Positions 61,143 to 64,000 of a DNA stretch of 64,000 nt are shown here, one piece after another. Position 1 is the first letter of the stretch. Each line of letters opens with the position of its first letter. A program made the translations under genes and the position numbers. The stretch is taken from positions 558,001 to 622,000 of the forward strand of contig CAWVQA010000099.1 in the NCBI GenBank assembly GCA_963932145.1. The letters are read 5' to 3'. Source of the DNA: Acanthosepion lycidas. Taxonomy: Eukaryota > Mollusca > Cephalopoda > Sepiida > Sepiidae. The notes beneath the pieces are model-generated. The model made no database searches, was not told the origin of the DNA, and saw only the letters and a program-made list of their open reading frames with translations.

Positions 61143-61745
61143 TTAGATTAGGTCTTTCCCTGTCCATAATGCTAAATTGAGGAAGTAAAATAGAAATACT
61201 AATGGGAAACAGAAGAGAAATGTACAGAGATCACCCATTTTGTGCCCACAATCTTTTTCATGGAAATCCCAGTCATATGAGTCGAGTCCATGCATGCTAC
61301 GATCACGGTATGAATTTGAAGGTAAAATATATTTTTGCAGATCTCAGATTAGGTCTTTCCCTGTCCCTAATGCTAAATTGAGGTAGTAAAATAGAAATAG
61401 TAATGGGAAACAGAAGAGAAATGTACAGTGATCACCCATTTTGTGCCCACAATCTTTTTCATGGAAATCCCAGTCATATGAGACGAGTCCCTGCATGCTA
61501 CGATCACGGTATGAATTTGAAGGCAAAATATTTTTTTGCAGATCTTAGATTAGGTCTTTCCCAGTCCATAATGCTAAATTGAGGAAGTAAAATAGAAATA
61601 CTAATGGGAAATAGAAGAGAAATGTACAGTGATCACCCATTTTGTGCCCACAATCTTTTTCATGGAAATCCCAGTCATATGAGACGAGTCCATGCATGCT
61701 ACGATCACGGTATGAATTTGAAGGCAAAATATTTTTTTGCTGATC

Positions 61746-64000
61746 TTAGATTAGGTCTTTCCCTGTCCATAATGGTAAATTGAGGAAGTAAAATAGAAAT
61801 AGTAATGGGAAACAGAAGAGAAATGTACAGTGATCACACATTTTCTGCCCACAATCTTTTTCATGGAAATCCCAGTCATATGAGACGAGTCCATGCATGC
61901 TACGATCACGGTATGAATTTGAAGGCAAAATATTTTTTTGCAGATCTTAGATTAGGTCTTTCCCTGTCCATAATGCTAAATTGAGGAAGTAAAATAGAAA
62001 TAGTAATGGGAAAGAGAAGAGAAATGTACAGTGATCACGCATTTTGTGCCCACAATCTTTTTCATGGAAATCCCAGTCATATGAGTCGAGTCCAGGCATG
62101 CTACGATCACGGTATGAATTTGAAGGCAAAATATTTTTTTCCAGATTTTGATTAGGTCTTTCCCAGTCCATAATGCTAAATTGAGGAAGTAAAATAGAAA
62201 TACTAATGGGAAATAGAAGAGAAATGTACAGTGATCACCCATTTTGTGCCCACAATCTTTTTCATGGAAATCCCAGTCATATGAGTCGAGTCCAGGCATG
62301 CTACGATCACGGTATGAATTTGAAGACAAAATATTTTTTTGCAGATCTTAGATTAGGTCTTTCCCTGTCTATAATGCTAAATTGAGGAAGTAAAATAGAA
62401 ATAGTAATGGGAAACAGAAGAGAAATGTACAGTGATCACGCATTTTGTGCCCACAATCTTTTTCATGGAAATCCCAGTCATATGAGTCGAGTCCAGGCAT
62501 GCTACGATCACGGTATGAATTTGAAGGGAAAATATTTTTTTGCAGATCTTAGATTAGGTCTTTCCCTGTCCATAATGGTAAATTGAGGAAGTAAAATAGA
62601 AATAGTAATGGGAAACAGAAGTGAAATGTACAGTGATCACCCATTTTCCGCCCACAATCTTTTTCATGGAAATCCCAGTCATATGAGACGAGTCCAGGCA
62701 TGCTACGATCACGGTATGAATTTGAAGGCAAAATATTTTTTTGCAGATCTTAGATTAGGTCTTTCCCTGTCCATAATGCTAAATTGAGGAAGTAAAATAG
62801 AAATAGTAATGGGAAACAGAAGAGAAATGTACAGTGATCACGCATTTTGTGCCCACAATCTTTTTCATGGAAATCCCAGTCATATGAGTCGAGTCCAGGC
62901 ATGCTACGATCACGGTATGAATTTGAAGGCAAAATATTTTTTTGCAGATCTTAGATTAGGTCTTTCCCAGTCCATAATGCTAAATTGAGGAAGTAAAATG
63001 GAAATACTAATGGGAAATAGAAGAGAAATGTACAGTGATCACCCATTTTGTGCTCACAATCTTTTTCATGGAAATCCTAGTCATATGAGACGAGTCCATG
63101 CATGCTACGATCAGGTATGAATTTGAAGGCAAAATATTTTTTTGCTGATCTTAGATTAGGTCTTTCCCTGTCCATAATGCTAAATTGAGGAAGTAAAATA
63201 GAAATAGTAATGGGAAACAGAAGTGAAATGTACAGTGATCACCCATTTTGTGCCCACAATCTTTTTCATGGAAATCCCAGTCATATGTGTCGAGTCCAGG
63301 CATGCTACGATCACGGTATGAATTTGAAGGCAAAATATTTTTTTGCAGATGTTAGATTAGGTCTTTCCCTGTCCATAATGGTAAATTGAGGAAGTAAAAT
63401 AGAAATAGTAATGGGAAACAGAAGAGAAATGTACAGTGATCACCCATTTTCCGCCCACAATCTTTTTCATGGAAATCCCAGTCATATGAGACGAGTCCAT
63501 GCATGCTACGATCACGGTATGAATTTGAAGACAAAATATTTTTTTGCAGATCTTAGATTAGGTCTTTCCCTGTCCATAATGCTAAATTGAGGAAGTAAAA
63601 TAGAAATAGTAATGGGAAACAGAAGAGAAATGTACAGTGATCACGCATTTTGTGCCCACAATCTTTTTCATGGAAATCCCAGTCATATGAGTCGAGTCCA
63701 GGCATGCTACGATCACGGTATGAATTTGAAGGCAAAATATTTTTTTGCAGATCTTAGATTAGGTCTTTCCCAGTCCATAATGCTAAATTGAGGAAGTAAA
63801 ATGGAAATATTAATGGGAAATAGAAGAGAAATGTACAGTGATCACCCATTTTGTACCCACAATCTTTTTCATGGAAATCCCAGTCATATGAGTCGAGTCC
63901 AGGCATGCTACGATCACGGTATGAATTTGAAGGCAAAATATTTTTTTGCAGATCTTAGATTAGGTCTTTACCTGTCCATAATGGTAAATTGAGGAAGTAA
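61746..64000 (+). repeat. 4-mer repeat, 803-bp period, about 2.8 copies, to window end
   Basis: Units start at 61746, 62549 and 63352, each with a monomer containing AATGGTAAATTG. The second is G-type, and the third in the first two units, or its equivalent, carries CTTTCCCAGTCC with GGGAAATAG. The 62549 and 63352 units share CCATTTTCCGCCC. The 803-bp spacing reflects a different 1-bp loss in each unit (near 62147 and 63113). The last copy is cut by the window edge, so the array continues. Confidence 0.78.

Larger units (their letters stand above)
1..64000 (+). repeat. 201-bp tandem satellite array, whole window
   Basis: One 201-bp monomer repeats head to tail across all 64 kb, with no interruption and no inverted monomer. 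In the TTAGATTAGG register there are 318 complete copies between 56 and 63954, with partial copies at both ends. About 284 are exactly 201 bp and roughly 34 differ in length, nearly all by 1, 2 or 6 bp. The consensus is about 37% GC and includes a T7 tract, three GATC sites and several short palindromes. The length, uniform orientation and multimeric order match a eukaryotic centromeric or heterochromatic satellite; this assignment rests on array architecture alone, since the family is not one I recognise. Both array edges lie outside the window. Confidence 0.98.

Noticed and set aside
1..64000. CRISPR array
   Set aside because: The period is 201 bp with no short conserved repeat separated by unique spacers; every part of the unit is conserved, and no cas genes are present.
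1..64000. Tandem rRNA or 5S rRNA gene array
   Set aside because: No rRNA sequence is recognisable, and no 5S internal control region can be seen in the 201-bp unit.
1..64000. Transposable element insertions, target-site duplications or long terminal repeats
   Set aside because: All length changes are accounted for by small indels plus one 28-bp foldback; no foreign sequence is present.
1..64000. Gene for a protein with tandem 67-residue repeats
   Set aside because: Most copies contain TGA in the plus frame and TAA in the minus frame, and non-triplet indels recur; a repeat protein would need reassigned stops and frame conservation, which is not seen.
1..64000. Telomeric repeat tracts or interstitial telomere sequence
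   Set aside because: TTAGATTAGG in each monomer resembles a telomere motif only in one short stretch and is not iterated.

Overview
The whole window is one head-to-tail satellite DNA array. A single 201-bp monomer (about 37% GC) repeats from the first base to the last. Using a register that starts each monomer at TTAGATTAGG, I count 318 complete monomers from 56 to 63954, with partial monomers at both ends (1-55 and 63955-64000). Adding up every length change I found gives exactly 318 periods. About 284 monomers are exactly 201 bp; the rest carry small indels, apart from one 28-bp insertion. All monomers have the same orientation. I see no protein-coding gene, structural RNA gene, transposon, CRISPR array or unique spacer. 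The organism is most likely a eukaryote, because a tandem array this long with nucleosome-scale monomers and higher-order repeats (HORs) is typical of centromeric, pericentromeric, subtelomeric or other heterochromatin satellites. I do not recognise the satellite family and cannot name the species.

Monomers fall into three main linked haplotypes, defined at monomer positions 93, 100, 140 and 149: G-type (G93, G100, T140, G149), C-type (C93, G100, T140, T149) and A-type (A93, C100, A140, T149). Their order, together with rare private variants, reveals multimers of 2, 3, 4, 5, 10, 15, 17 and 22 monomers.

Layout. 1-9299 is a mixed domain with short-range duplications. 9300-18742 holds a tandem 10-mer (2010 bp, twice) that runs into a tandem 17-mer (3415 bp, twice). 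18542-20752 is a 603-bp trimer repeated about 3.7 times. 19748-27369 is a P-Q-P' arrangement: a 3209-bp block is repeated after a 1204-bp block that is itself a copy of 17137-18340. 27370-35237 is more heterogeneous and contains a 65-bp near-perfect palindrome at 28486-28550. 35238-50107 contains 15-mer and 17-mer duplications and recombinant monomers. 50309-59735 is a distinct domain with a recurrent 2-bp deletion, a 5-mer and a dimer. 59736-64000 holds 4-mers.

The array does not encode a pathway. What it records is homogenisation by unequal exchange or amplification, plus one clear foldback rearrangement. The open frames that look like repeated small proteins follow from a 201-bp (3 x 67) period with one in-frame stop per monomer, and the sequence gives no support for coding.
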